NCBI GenBank assembly: GCA_024693065.1 | Contig: JAILLP010000028.1 | Coordinates: 1 to 39,419, forward strand | Length of the DNA: 39,419 bases | Reading direction: 5' to 3' | Origin: Paludibacteraceae bacterium | GTDB taxonomy: Bacteria > Bacteroidota > Bacteroidia > Bacteroidales > Paludibacteraceae | Shown here: positions 15,836 to 23,329 of the stretch, piece by piece | Numbering within the stretch: position 1 is the stretch's first letter | How the letters are laid out: each line of letters starts with the position of its first letter | Notes under the pieces: model-generated | The model's input: only the letters and a program-made list of their open reading frames with translations | The model's database searches: none | Told to the model about the DNA's origin: nothing | Program-made: the position numbers and the translations under genes

Positions 15836-16065
15836 ATTATGAATTATGAAACGTTAGTTCGACATGGTCGATTAGAATGCAGGGATGGATGATATGCATG
15901 AAGAACGTCGCTTTCCCAAGCCCCAACGGGGCGACATCCCCCAGGCAGGGGTGTAAACCCCTGTTAGAAAAGGATTGGGCGACAGAGAGTCCCGAAGGGA
16001 CGACACATGACAATTATGAAACGTTAGTTCGACGAAGTCAATTTTGAATTATGAATTATGAATGG
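15836..16065. repeat. Interspersed mosaic repeat, adjacent copy
   Basis: Follows the previous copy directly: ATTATGAATTATGA spacer, GTTCGACATGGTC, GCCCCAACGGGGC, CCCCCAGGCAGGGG, AGGGGTGTAAACCCCT, a diverged GTCCCGAAGGGAC and a second ACGTTAGTTCGACGAAGTC. Confidence 0.75.
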
Positions 16066-16071
16066 AATGGG

Positions 16072-16106
16072 AGGAAAAAAGAAAGGCGGCCCCCTCAAGA
16101 GCCGCC
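16072..16106 (-). terminator. Terminator of ilvC
   Basis: Minus strand: GGCGGC stem, 10-base loop, GCCGCC, then TTTCTTTTTTTC. It lies 25 bases after the ilvC stop codon. Confidence 0.85.
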
Positions 16107-16130
16107 TTACATCCTATAAGAAAAAACCGA

Positions 16131-17174
16131 TTAGTTATTTTCAGGGCGAAGCTTACGAACCACCTCACCGGCACGCCACATCTCGCTGTCGTGGAGAGCG
16201 GCCAACTCCTTCTCCAAGTTAGCGCGGTAATCCGGCTTAGAGTTGGAGTCGATGGAGATCTGCGCCTCCTGACCTGTGATAACCGATTTGTACAATTTCT
16301 GCATAACTGGTTTGATAGCGTCGTGGAAAGGACCCATCCAATCCAAAGCGCCACGCTGCGCTGTAGTGGAGCAGTTAGCGAACATCCAGTCCATACCGTT
16401 CTCAGCGAACAATGGGCCGAGGGACTGCGTCAACTCCTCAACCGTCTCGTTGAAGGCCTCGGAAGGAGAGTGTCCGTTCTCGCGAAGCACCTCATATTGT
16501 GCGGAGAGCAAACCTTGGATGGCACCCATCAAAGAGCCGCGCTCGCCCGTCAAGTCGGAAGTAGCCTCCTTCTCGAAAGTGGTCTCGAAGAGATAACCCG
16601 AACCGACACCGATACCGAGGGCGATCACCTTCTCCCAAGCCTTACCGGACGCGTCCTGGTAAATAGCGTAGGAAGAGTTCAATCCACGGCCCTGCACGAA
16701 CAAACGACGGAGGGAAGTACCGGAACCCTTAGGGGCGATCATGATGACATCCACATCCTTCGGAGGAATGATGCCTGTACGATCGTTCCATGTGATGGCA
16801 AAACCATGAGAGAAATACAAAGTCTTACCAGGAGTCAAATATTTCTTAATCATTGGCCAGCACTCGATTTGTGCGGCATCAGAAAGAAGCAATTGAATAA
16901 TGGTAGCTTTTTTGCAAGCCTCCTCGATTCCGAACAATGTCTCGCCCGGCACCCAACCGTCAGCGACTGCCTTGTCGAACGTCTTGCCTGGACGTTGTCC
17001 GACGATCACGTTGAAGCCATTGTCTCTTAGATTCATAGATTGGCCAGGTCCTTGGACGCCATAGCCGATGACAGCGATCGTCTCGTTCTTCAGAACTTCA
17101 CGCGCCTTCTCTAAAGGAAACTCATCGCGGGTAACAACATTCTCGATTACACCGCCAAAATTCATTTCAGCCAT
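16131..17174 (-). CDS. ilvC: Ketol-acid reductoisomerase (NADP+)
   Basis: 347 residues, the short class of the family. The Rossmann dinucleotide loop is GYGVQG (37-42). The knotted C-terminal domain carries the Mg-binding DLTGERG. The catalytic region (SHGFAITWNDR, APKGSGTSLRR) is also present. It isomerises and reduces acetolactate or acetohydroxybutyrate to the dihydroxy acids of valine and isoleucine synthesis, in the cytosol. It stands alone here: no other ilv or leu genes are in the window, and a terminator lies on each side, so it is a single-gene unit. Confidence 0.97.
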   Translation of the reverse strand: MAEMNFGGVIENVVTRDEFPLEKAREVLKNETIAVIGYGVQGPGQSMNLRDNGFNVIVGQRPGKTFDKAVADGWVPGETLFGIEEACKKATIIQLLLSDAAQIECWPMIKKYLTPGKTLYFSHGFAITWNDRTGIIPPKDVDVIMIAPKGSGTSLRRLFVQGRGLNSSYAIYQDASGKAWEKVIALGIGVGSGYLFETTFEKEATSDLTGERGSLMGAIQGLLSAQYEVLRENGHSPSEAFNETVEELTQSLGPLFAENGMDWMFANCSTTAQRGALDWMGPFHDAIKPVMQKLYKSVITGQEAQISIDSNSKPDYRANLEKELAALHDSEMWRAGEVVRKLRPENN

Positions 17175-17213
17175 TTGATATACTTTTTTGTTTTATTGAA
17201 TCTTCCGCGAAGA

Positions 17214-17257
17214 TAAAAAAAGAAATCCGAAGCGCAACATGCGTCATCGGATTTCTT
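17214..17257 (-). terminator. Terminator of aqpZ
   Basis: Minus strand stem AAGAAATCCGA / TCGGATTTCTT followed by a run of Ts (17214-17221). It separates aqpZ from ilvC. Confidence 0.85.
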
Positions 17258-17286
17258 GTCAGTTATACATATGTCGTTTCAGGCGG

Positions 17287-17955
17287 TTACTTCTTGTCGC
17301 AACCTGCCACGAAGCCCCATGAGAATGCGGCCAAAGCGGCACCGATGAATGGACCTACGATGAAGATCCAGAGCTGGGACAATGCATCGCCGCCCTGGAA
17401 CAAGGCTGGAGCGATGGAACGAGCCGGGTTAACGGATGTGCCCGTGTAACGAATACATGCCAAGTGCACCAATACGAGGCAAAGACCGATCGCCAAGCCT
17501 GCGAAGTTTCCTGCTCCCTTGCTGGAGTCGGTGGTGCCCAACACGGTGAATACGAACACGAACGTGAAGAAGACCTCAGCGAGGAGTCCGCCCGTCGTGT
17601 TCACGCCAGACTGCAGACTGTTCGCACCTGTACCCTCCAAACCAGCGTTCGAAGTGAGCAGATAAAGGATCGTGGAGCCAAGGAACGCTCCGATCACCTG
17701 GAACAACATGTACATGCCCGCATCCTTAGGGGAAATCCTCTTGGTGAGCAAGCAGCCCAACGTGATGGCAGGATTGATATGACATCCACTGATGCCACCA
17801 ATCGTATAGGCCATCGCGACGACAGCCAAACCGAAGGCTACCGCAGTACCTACAACACTCGCGGTGTCCACACCGCAACTCAAACTTACAGCAGTTCCGC
17901 AACCCATAAGAACCAAAACCATGGTTCCTACCATTTCAGCTAAATACTTTTTCAT
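17287..17955 (-). CDS. aqpZ: Aquaporin Z-type water channel
   Basis: 222 residues, six membrane helices and two half-helices with both NPA boxes: HINPAIT (61-63) and SVNPARS (176-178). The selectivity-filter residues match water-specific AqpZ, not glycerol facilitators: Phe41, His164, Thr173 and Arg179. It conducts water across the inner membrane, serving osmotic adjustment. It is a single gene with its own terminator, on the same strand as ilvC but probably not in an operon with it. Confidence 0.96.
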   Translation of the reverse strand: MKKYLAEMVGTMVLVLMGCGTAVSLSCGVDTASVVGTAVAFGLAVVAMAYTIGGISGCHINPAITLGCLLTKRISPKDAGMYMLFQVIGAFLGSTILYLLTSNAGLEGTGANSLQSGVNTTGGLLAEVFFTFVFVFTVLGTTDSSKGAGNFAGLAIGLCLVLVHLACIRYTGTSVNPARSIAPALFQGGDALSQLWIFIVGPFIGAALAAFSWGFVAGCDKK

Positions 17956-18052
17956 TACACACTAATATTTAAAAAGTTAATAACATAAACATACACTAAT
18001 TCAAAGGTTTATGCGAAAATACAAAAAAAGAAGATTCGGTGGATTTCAAATA

Positions 18053-18106
18053 GTTAAAAATTAAGAGTTAAAAGTTAAGAATTGCCAGTTCGGCGAAATC
18101 AATTAT
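18053..18106. repeat. Short spacer-type repeat remnant
   Basis: AGTTAAAAATTAAGAG spacers followed by CCAGTTCGGCGAAATCAATT, the edge motif of the mosaic repeats, without the hairpin modules. It lies between aqpZ and the HepT remnant. Confidence 0.55.
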
Positions 18107-18187
18107 TGGGGAAGTAAGAGGTTTTCTTCATGGTTAGGATATGGCAGGCATTAAATCACTACTCTATAGTTGAGACTATACAGAGAA

Positions 18188-18565
18188 TTATTGCTTATCC
18201 ATGTCAACAAGCATTCTATCAACGACATCCTTCATCAAAGGCACATCTTCCCGAACTGTTCGGAAAACCACATCAATATCAACCTCGAAATAATGGTGAG
18301 CTATTTTATCACGCATCCGCATTACCCCATTCTAATAGACTTCTGGATAATGAGGGAACAACTCCCCATGAGTCTGTTTGTCAAGGCCCTTCACCGCCTC
18401 GCCCAAAGCTATTAAGTTCATACAAACCGCATCAAGGCGCATCGATCCTTCAGGAGAACAGAGCAATTCATTAGGGTCATCAACAGAGGAGACCCTTTCT
18501 AAAATTGTATCAATAGTCTTGCGGATTTTTTGCAAGCTATCTATCACTATCTCACGGTCATACAT
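18188..18565 (-). pseudogene. hepT: HepT-family HEPN ribonuclease toxin interrupted by an amber codon
   Basis: The frame from ATG 18565 (a GTG two codons upstream is possible) reads as a normal HepT protein, but codon 78, right after YPEVY, is TAG (18332-18334). The family has a conserved Trp (TGG) there. The same frame then continues for 47 codons to TAA at 18188 and contains the intact HEPN catalytic motif RDKIAHHYF (R-x4-H-x-x-Y type) and typical C-terminal helices. A single G-to-A change explains the break. TAG is used as an ordinary stop by neighbours (genes ending at 18985 and 20259), so the code is not altered. The 77-residue product would lack the active site. The ATG overlaps the end of mntA by 8 bases, the usual operon order. 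Confidence 0.85.
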
Positions 18566-18851
18566 ACACACACTCCTTTTGAATACGTTCTCTCAAGAGG
18601 CTATTCATACCATCACGGACACGCACCAAATCGACCCGGCTACCCAACAATTGTTCCAAATCGGTCTGAATCAAATCAAGTGTAAGCAGAGATGGAACCC
18701 TACCCTCATAACACACATCAACATCACTGTCCTCCGTCTGTTCATCACGGGCCACAGATCCGAAAACGCCTAACCGTGTCAGGCCATATCTGCTTTCCGC
18801 CGTTGGCTTATAGAGGCTCAACAAGTGTAGTATTTCCGTTCTTGTCTTCAT
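18558..18851 (-). CDS. mntA: MntA-family nucleotidyltransferase antitoxin
   Basis: 97 residues from ATG 18851. An in-frame start at 18908 gives an unlikely hydrophobic extension. Minimal nucleotidyltransferase fold with the antitoxin signature GS-x10-DxD: Gly31-Ser32 and Asp43-x-Asp45 (VFGSVARDEQTEDSDVDV). MntA antitoxins neutralise HepT by transferring AMP groups to a Tyr near its HEPN active site. It sits first in the pair and overlaps hepT. The antitoxin is intact although its toxin is broken, the order of decay expected when the toxin is lost first. Confidence 0.88.
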   Translation of the reverse strand: MKTRTEILHLLSLYKPTAESRYGLTRLGVFGSVARDEQTEDSDVDVCYEGRVPSLLTLDLIQTDLEQLLGSRVDLVRVRDGMNSLLRERIQKECVYV

Positions 18852-18984
18852 CTCAATTCCTCTTTTAATTTTACTGTTTGTAAAAATAGTCAAAATTATG
18901 GAAAACAAACTTTTTTCGCTCAGAAATGTATAAAGGGGTAGTCAGACCGTCCTCTCAGATAGATTAACCGCAAACAATACTCCC

Positions 18985-19560
18985 CTACTGCTGAATCAAC
19001 TTATTCAGCATAGCATAGATGGTGAGACCGGAGATGGATTTGATGTTTGTCTTGCTCGTGATATTTTTCCTGTGGGTGATGACCGTATGGATGGAGAGGT
19101 TCAGTTCGTCGGCTATCTCCTTGTTGGTGAGACCCTTCGCCACAAGCCTCAGCACATCCTTCTCCCTCGCGGAGAGTTCGCAGCTTTGCGAAGAGCCCTT
19201 GTCCGTGTTCTTGGAACGGGTGGTCCGTAGTTTGTTGAGGATGGCGGAGACATTATCGTCCCGCTCAATGACATTGTCGAACATCTTCAGGACCATGGCG
19301 GAGGTGTAATCCGTATGGAGCGCCAAGATGACCAGCTCGTCGTTCTCACGTTTCCAGTCCTGAAACAGTTTGTCCAACTCCTCCTCCCTGAGCAGTTTAG
19401 GATTGACGACAAGGATATCCGCACCGCTTCTGCCTACAACCTGCGGGTAAGAACGATAGACCTTCTGCACCTTCAGTTCAGGCGTTTCGTTGATGATCTT
19501 CTGCAGACCTTCCGTAATGATCACGGAAGATTCCATGAGCACGATGTTCCGCATCTTCAT
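18985..19560 (-). CDS. LuxR/FixJ-type regulator with degenerate receiver domain
   Basis: 191 residues from ATG 19560, which overlaps the stop of the preceding gene (ATGA). A long upstream in-frame extension only duplicates that gene in another frame. Residues 4-112 have a receiver-like fold, but the key residues are missing. The phospho-acceptor position reads ADILVVNP with Asn53 where Asp is expected, and the acidic pair near the N-terminus is ES. The C-terminal 128-188 is a good LuxR helix-turn-helix (LSAREKDVLRLVAKGLTNKEIADELNLS). It probably binds DNA without phosphorylation, perhaps sensing a ligand or protein. Being last in the feoAB - RIC operon, it may control iron or nitrosative stress genes (inferred). 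Confidence 0.85.
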   Translation of the reverse strand: MKMRNIVLMESSVIITEGLQKIINETPELKVQKVYRSYPQVVGRSGADILVVNPKLLREEELDKLFQDWKRENDELVILALHTDYTSAMVLKMFDNVIERDDNVSAILNKLRTTRSKNTDKGSSQSCELSAREKDVLRLVAKGLTNKEIADELNLSIHTVITHRKNITSKTNIKSISGLTIYAMLNKLIQQ

Positions 19561-20231
19561 AGCGCACCTCCTTCCTTCCTGCTGAAATAAGGGATCAATA
19601 TCTTCTCCTCGATGATGGCATGCTTGTCGAGGTCCTTGGAGAGTTGCGCGAGGTCGAACCACACACCGATCCGCTCGTTAGGCATGATCTCCGCCGGCAA
19701 ATACTTGATGATGATATTGGTGAGGTCGCTCAGCTTGTCCCCTATGTTGTCATGCATATAAGTCATCTCGTGGGAATCCTTGGAGGTCACGGAGCGCTCC
19801 TTTCCAACCGATATGCAAGGGAAGAGCGAGGTCTCCTCTTGCTCGAAATGGTTCGTCACCTCCTTCTGGTACTCGCCGAAGAAGTCCATCAGCACCGCAC
19901 CGATCTCGCCCGCAGCCTGAGCGATGCGCTCCACATGCTTGCGGATATGGGGCAAACGATGGTTGATATAATAATCATGGGAGGCTTTCAGGTAACGGAC
20001 AAGCCACTCGCCCTCTATCGCCAGGATCTCCTCGTCCGACGGCATGTAGTCATCGAACGTATACACGTTGCAGAGCATCAGGAACAACGAGACAGGCACC
20101 TCCTCGCTCCTGCAAATCTCCTCGATACGTTTCTCCCCGAAGCCCAGCTTCATGCCGAAACGCGGCAACATTAGAATCAACTGGGGATTCACGTCTAAAA
20201 CGTCTGAAAACTTTTGTCTGGCTATAAACAT
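19557..20231 (-). CDS. Hemerythrin-domain iron-centre repair protein (YtfE/ScdA/RIC-like)
   Basis: 224 residues. A short N-terminal all-alpha segment (about 1-75) similar to the ScdA N-terminal region is followed by a hemerythrin domain (about 80-220). The di-iron ligand pattern is SHDYYINHRLPHIRKH, NHFEQEE, MHDNIGDKL and DKHAIIEEKILIPYF. RIC proteins carry a di-iron centre and help rebuild iron-sulfur or other iron centres after nitric oxide or oxidative damage, in the cytosol. It lies 27 bases downstream of the FeoB-associated gene and overlaps the LuxR-type regulator by 4 bases (ATGA), so they are translationally coupled. Unlike YtfE, the N-terminal part shows no clear CxxC-type motif. Confidence 0.88.
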   Translation of the reverse strand: MFIARQKFSDVLDVNPQLILMLPRFGMKLGFGEKRIEEICRSEEVPVSLFLMLCNVYTFDDYMPSDEEILAIEGEWLVRYLKASHDYYINHRLPHIRKHVERIAQAAGEIGAVLMDFFGEYQKEVTNHFEQEETSLFPCISVGKERSVTSKDSHEMTYMHDNIGDKLSDLTNIIIKYLPAEIMPNERIGVWFDLAQLSKDLDKHAIIEEKILIPYFSRKEGGAL

Positions 20232-20258
20232 TTCCGATTCCTCCCTGTATTTTTAATT

Positions 20259-20459
20259 CTACATCTTTTTCTTTTCCTCGACGTCGCACTGATGGCACCC
20301 TTCGCAGCCTTGGCCATCGCACTTCCCGTCCGATCCGCAATTACAGCCGCAGCCGCAACCACAACCGCCCTTGTTGGACTTCAGCACGCGCCTCACGCTC
20401 CAAGCGACAGCCGCCACAATGATCACCGCCACCACTATTGTTTGCATCGTCTCATCCAT
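20259..20459 (-). CDS. FeoB-associated Cys-rich membrane protein
   Basis: 66 residues. One N-terminal membrane helix (about 6-24, TIVVAVIIVAAVAWSV), then a Lys/Arg stop-transfer and a tail with nine Cys in 25 residues, mostly as CG/CN pairs, ending in a Lys-rich stretch. It fits the small FeoB-associated family found downstream of feoB in Bacteroidetes and Firmicutes, with a suggested role in iron handling at the FeoB pore. It begins 12 bases after the feoAB stop codon. Confidence 0.9.
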   Translation of the reverse strand: MDETMQTIVVAVIIVAAVAWSVRRVLKSNKGGCGCGCGCNCGSDGKCDGQGCEGCHQCDVEEKKKM

Positions 20460-20471
20460 CGTATACCCTCC

Positions 20472-22964
20472 TCAAAAGATTAATTGACCTACCTGATGGA
20501 TGATGAACGAGACCACCCATGCGACCATAGTGGTATAGACCACGGAGAAGAGCGCCCACTTACGGTTCGACTCCTTGGCGATGGCCGTCACCGCCGCCAC
20601 GCAAGGGTAATAGAGCAACACGAAGACCATGAAACCGAACGCCACCAACGGTGTGATCGGGTTCCCCTCACTGTCCCGATGGGCGGCAAGGGCGGTCTTC
20701 AACCCTTCCGACTCCTCATCGGCGGAGAGGTCCGCGTGGTAAAGGACACCCAACGACGACACGATGATCTCCTTCGCGGCCGCACCCGTAAGGATGCTGA
20801 CCCCCATCTTCCAATCGAAGCCCAACGGACGAACCACCGGCTCAATGAACTTACCCATCCTGCCTATATACGAGTTCTCCTTCTGCGCCGACGCACGGCT
20901 CAGCTCCAGCTCGCCCAGCTTCGTCTCCTTCTCCACCTGCGACAACGACGCATCACTCTCCGTAGCCTCAACCAAGGCGTCGATCTTGTCCGTCTCCTCG
21001 TTGTGCGTAGGGAAATAGCAGAGCGCCCAGATGATGACCGAAGCCACCAGGATGACCGAACCCATCTTCTTCAGGTACTGGACCGCCTTCTCCCACATGT
21101 GCAGCAGAGTGTTGCGGGCCGTCGGTATACGGTATGGAGGAAGCTCCATCACGAACTGCTCGGAATTGTTCTTGAACTTCGTCTTCTTCAGCAACAGAGC
21201 GGTACAGACCGCCACCGCGATGCCCAGCAGATAGATGCTCAGCAATATCAGCGCCTGATTGGACTCGAAGAAGACACTCACGAAGAGGAGATAAACCGGC
21301 AGTCTGGCGGAGCAGGACATGAACGGAATGGCCATCATCGTGATGATACGGTCCTTAGGATTCTCCAGCGTCCGCGTGGCCATGATGGCAGGGACGCCAC
21401 ACCCGAAGCCCGTCAGCAGAGGAATGAACGACTTGCCATGCAAGCCCATCTTGTGCATCAGTTTATCCATGATGAAGGCCGCACGGGCCATATAACCCGT
21501 ATCCTCCAAAAGTGATATGAAGAAGAAGAGTATCAATATGTTAGGCAGGAAGACGATCACGCCTCCCACACCCGCGATGATACCGTCCACGATCAGGTCG
21601 GAAAGCATTCCCTCGCCCAGCAGGCTACGCATGGACTCGCCCAACCACTCCACACCAGCCTCGATCCACCCTTGCGGGATAGCACCCAATGAGAAGGTCG
21701 TCTGGAACATCAGCCATAGGAAGAATATCAGGACGGGGAATCCCAACCATTTGTTTGTCAATATCTTATCTATCTTATAGGCGGAATCGTCCGAATCCTC
21801 GTCCGGCGATGACAACGTCTCGGCCAAGGCGCCACGGATGAAACCGTACTTGATGCCCGTGATGACGCTGACCATGTCCTCGCCATACTCCTCCTCTATC
21901 TCCTTCCGGCACTGGTCCACCACCTGACGGATGGAGGAGACATCACCGATATGTTTCTCCAGATGCTTATAGGTGACGGAGTCGTTCTCCAACAGTTTGA
22001 TCGCCACGTAGCGGAACGGGAAGTCCACCGCCACCTCGGCATGCTCCATGATGAGCGGCTTGATTTTGCTGATGGCGCCCTCCACCTCGCTTCCGTAATT
22101 GATATGGATATGCTTGGTGACCTCATCCGCCTCCTCATAGACTGAGATGATGTGGTCCAGCACATGATCGATACCCTTGCCCGTCTTGGAGTTGGTCGGA
22201 GCGCAAGGGAAGCCTAACATCTTCTCCAGCTGCGCGTCATCCAAGGCCATGCCCTTCCCCTCCAGTTCATCGTACATGTTCAGCGCCATGACCATGCGCA
22301 CGTTCATGTCGATCAGCTGTGTGGTGAGGAAAAGATTACGCTCCAGATTGGAGGAATCCACGATGTTGAGCACCACATCAGGGTGTTGCTCGGTGATGTA
22401 TTCACGCACATAAAGTTCCTCGGGGGAGTATTCCGTGATGGAATAGGTGCCAGGGAGGTCCACCAGATTGATCGTGTAGCCATCCTTGTAGAAGGTGCCA
22501 ACCTTAGACGAAACCGTCACACCGCTGTAGTTGCCGACGTGCTCACGCAGTCCCGTCGCATGGTTGAAGAAGGAGGTCTTTCCGCAGTTAGGGTTACCCA
22601 CCAAGGCGACCGTGATGGTCTTGGTCTTGGCGACGATCTTATTGCGCACCTCCTCGGAGAAGGTGCCGGTTGATTCCGAGAGCGCATCCTCATCCACCTC
22701 ATCCATCAGGATGACCTCGATGTGGCTGGCCTCGCTTCGGCGCAGAGAGACATGGCTTTGCATCACCTTGTACTCGATAGGATCCTGAAGAGGAGCGTTC
22801 TTGAGGACGGTCACCCGTTCCCCCTTCACGAAGCCCATCTCCATCACACGATGGCGAAAACCTCCGTGTCCGTTCACCTTCACGATGACACACTGTCCAC
22901 CTTCACTGACATCCGCCAGCGTTCTCACAGCGTCCTCTCTAATATCAACGTCCTTCTGGTTCAT
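20472..22964 (-). CDS. feoAB: FeoA-FeoB fusion, ferrous iron transporter
   Basis: 830 residues. An N-terminal FeoA SH3-like domain (about 12-87) is fused to FeoB. The G domain has G1 GNPNCGKTS (about 122-130), G3 DLPGTYS and G4 NMYDE, a variant of NKxD seen in FeoB. Next come the helical GDI-like spacer and a membrane part with gate motifs (LLTGFGCGVPAIMATRTL) carrying the conserved Cys. It imports Fe2+ across the inner membrane, gated by GTP hydrolysis. It heads a four-gene operon (feoAB, Cys-rich helper, hemerythrin repair protein, LuxR regulator). The FeoA-FeoB fusion is the common form in Bacteroidales. Confidence 0.97.
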   Translation of the reverse strand: MNQKDVDIREDAVRTLADVSEGGQCVIVKVNGHGGFRHRVMEMGFVKGERVTVLKNAPLQDPIEYKVMQSHVSLRRSEASHIEVILMDEVDEDALSESTGTFSEEVRNKIVAKTKTITVALVGNPNCGKTSFFNHATGLREHVGNYSGVTVSSKVGTFYKDGYTINLVDLPGTYSITEYSPEELYVREYITEQHPDVVLNIVDSSNLERNLFLTTQLIDMNVRMVMALNMYDELEGKGMALDDAQLEKMLGFPCAPTNSKTGKGIDHVLDHIISVYEEADEVTKHIHINYGSEVEGAISKIKPLIMEHAEVAVDFPFRYVAIKLLENDSVTYKHLEKHIGDVSSIRQVVDQCRKEIEEEYGEDMVSVITGIKYGFIRGALAETLSSPDEDSDDSAYKIDKILTNKWLGFPVLIFFLWLMFQTTFSLGAIPQGWIEAGVEWLGESMRSLLGEGMLSDLIVDGIIAGVGGVIVFLPNILILFFFISLLEDTGYMARAAFIMDKLMHKMGLHGKSFIPLLTGFGCGVPAIMATRTLENPKDRIITMMAIPFMSCSARLPVYLLFVSVFFESNQALILLSIYLLGIAVAVCTALLLKKTKFKNNSEQFVMELPPYRIPTARNTLLHMWEKAVQYLKKMGSVILVASVIIWALCYFPTHNEETDKIDALVEATESDASLSQVEKETKLGELELSRASAQKENSYIGRMGKFIEPVVRPLGFDWKMGVSILTGAAAKEIIVSSLGVLYHADLSADEESEGLKTALAAHRDSEGNPITPLVAFGFMVFVLLYYPCVAAVTAIAKESNRKWALFSVVYTTMVAWVVSFIIHQVGQLIF

Positions 22965-23329
22965 ATTTCAATTCATGCCTCCTTGCCAACTATTGCTTCA
23001 TGGGAGGGATGGTTCCTTTGCCTATTGTCGGCAAATGTATCCCTCCGGAAACCCTCTTCATAATCTGCCACAAAGATACGGCGAAAATCGACACACGACA
23101 CACCCGCCGCGCAAATATCGTCCTTTTTCGTCCGAATAACCCTTGGGGCTCAACTAACATGCAAAGGTAACGGATAAGGAGATGGGGAGACATCCCTATT
23201 TGTAGGTATAAAAATGAGAGGATGGGCATTTGTGGGGAGGGGAGGAAAATTATGAATTATGGATTAAGAATTTGAAAAAATTTTTATATTTGCATGCATG
23301 TTACATCATTCATAACTATCAGTGAACAT
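22965..23329. other. Divergent control region of feoAB and the DUF4832-like gene
   Basis: 365 bases without a gene. On the minus strand a perfect -7 box TACATTTG lies at 23032-23039, giving feoAB a leader of about 65 bases with no clear -33 box. On the plus strand TATATTTG at 23285-23292 precedes the gene at 23330. A short GAATTATGGATTAAGAA spacer lies at 23254-23270. I see no convincing Fur-type palindrome. Confidence 0.5.
23285..23292 (+). promoter_or_regulatory. -7 box TATATTTG of the DUF4832-like gene
   Basis: Perfect TAnnTTTG, 37 bases before the ATG at 23330. The TTTG at 23271 is too close to be its -33 box. Confidence 0.5.

Noticed and set aside
5862-16065. Possible CRISPR array from the many short palindromic repeats
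   Set aside because: Copies are irregularly spaced, in both orientations, with differing modules and no unique spacers of constant length; no cas genes.
18332-18334. TAG as a reassigned sense codon in this organism
   Set aside because: At least two neighbouring genes (ending at 18985 and 20259) use TAG as their only reasonable stop.
18130-18474. Plus-strand frame of 114 codons over the HepT region
   Set aside because: Antisense to the HepT frame, which is recognisable on both sides of its amber codon.
19560-19662. 34-codon N-terminal extension of the LuxR regulator
   Set aside because: The extension lies in another frame of the hemerythrin gene and has no family character; the ATGA overlap start at 19560 fits coupling.
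20484-21515. Long open frame of 343 codons on the plus strand opposite feoAB
   Set aside because: It is a shadow of the FeoB frame: rich in Arg/His, low in normal hydrophobic pattern, and feoAB has full motifs across the same bases.
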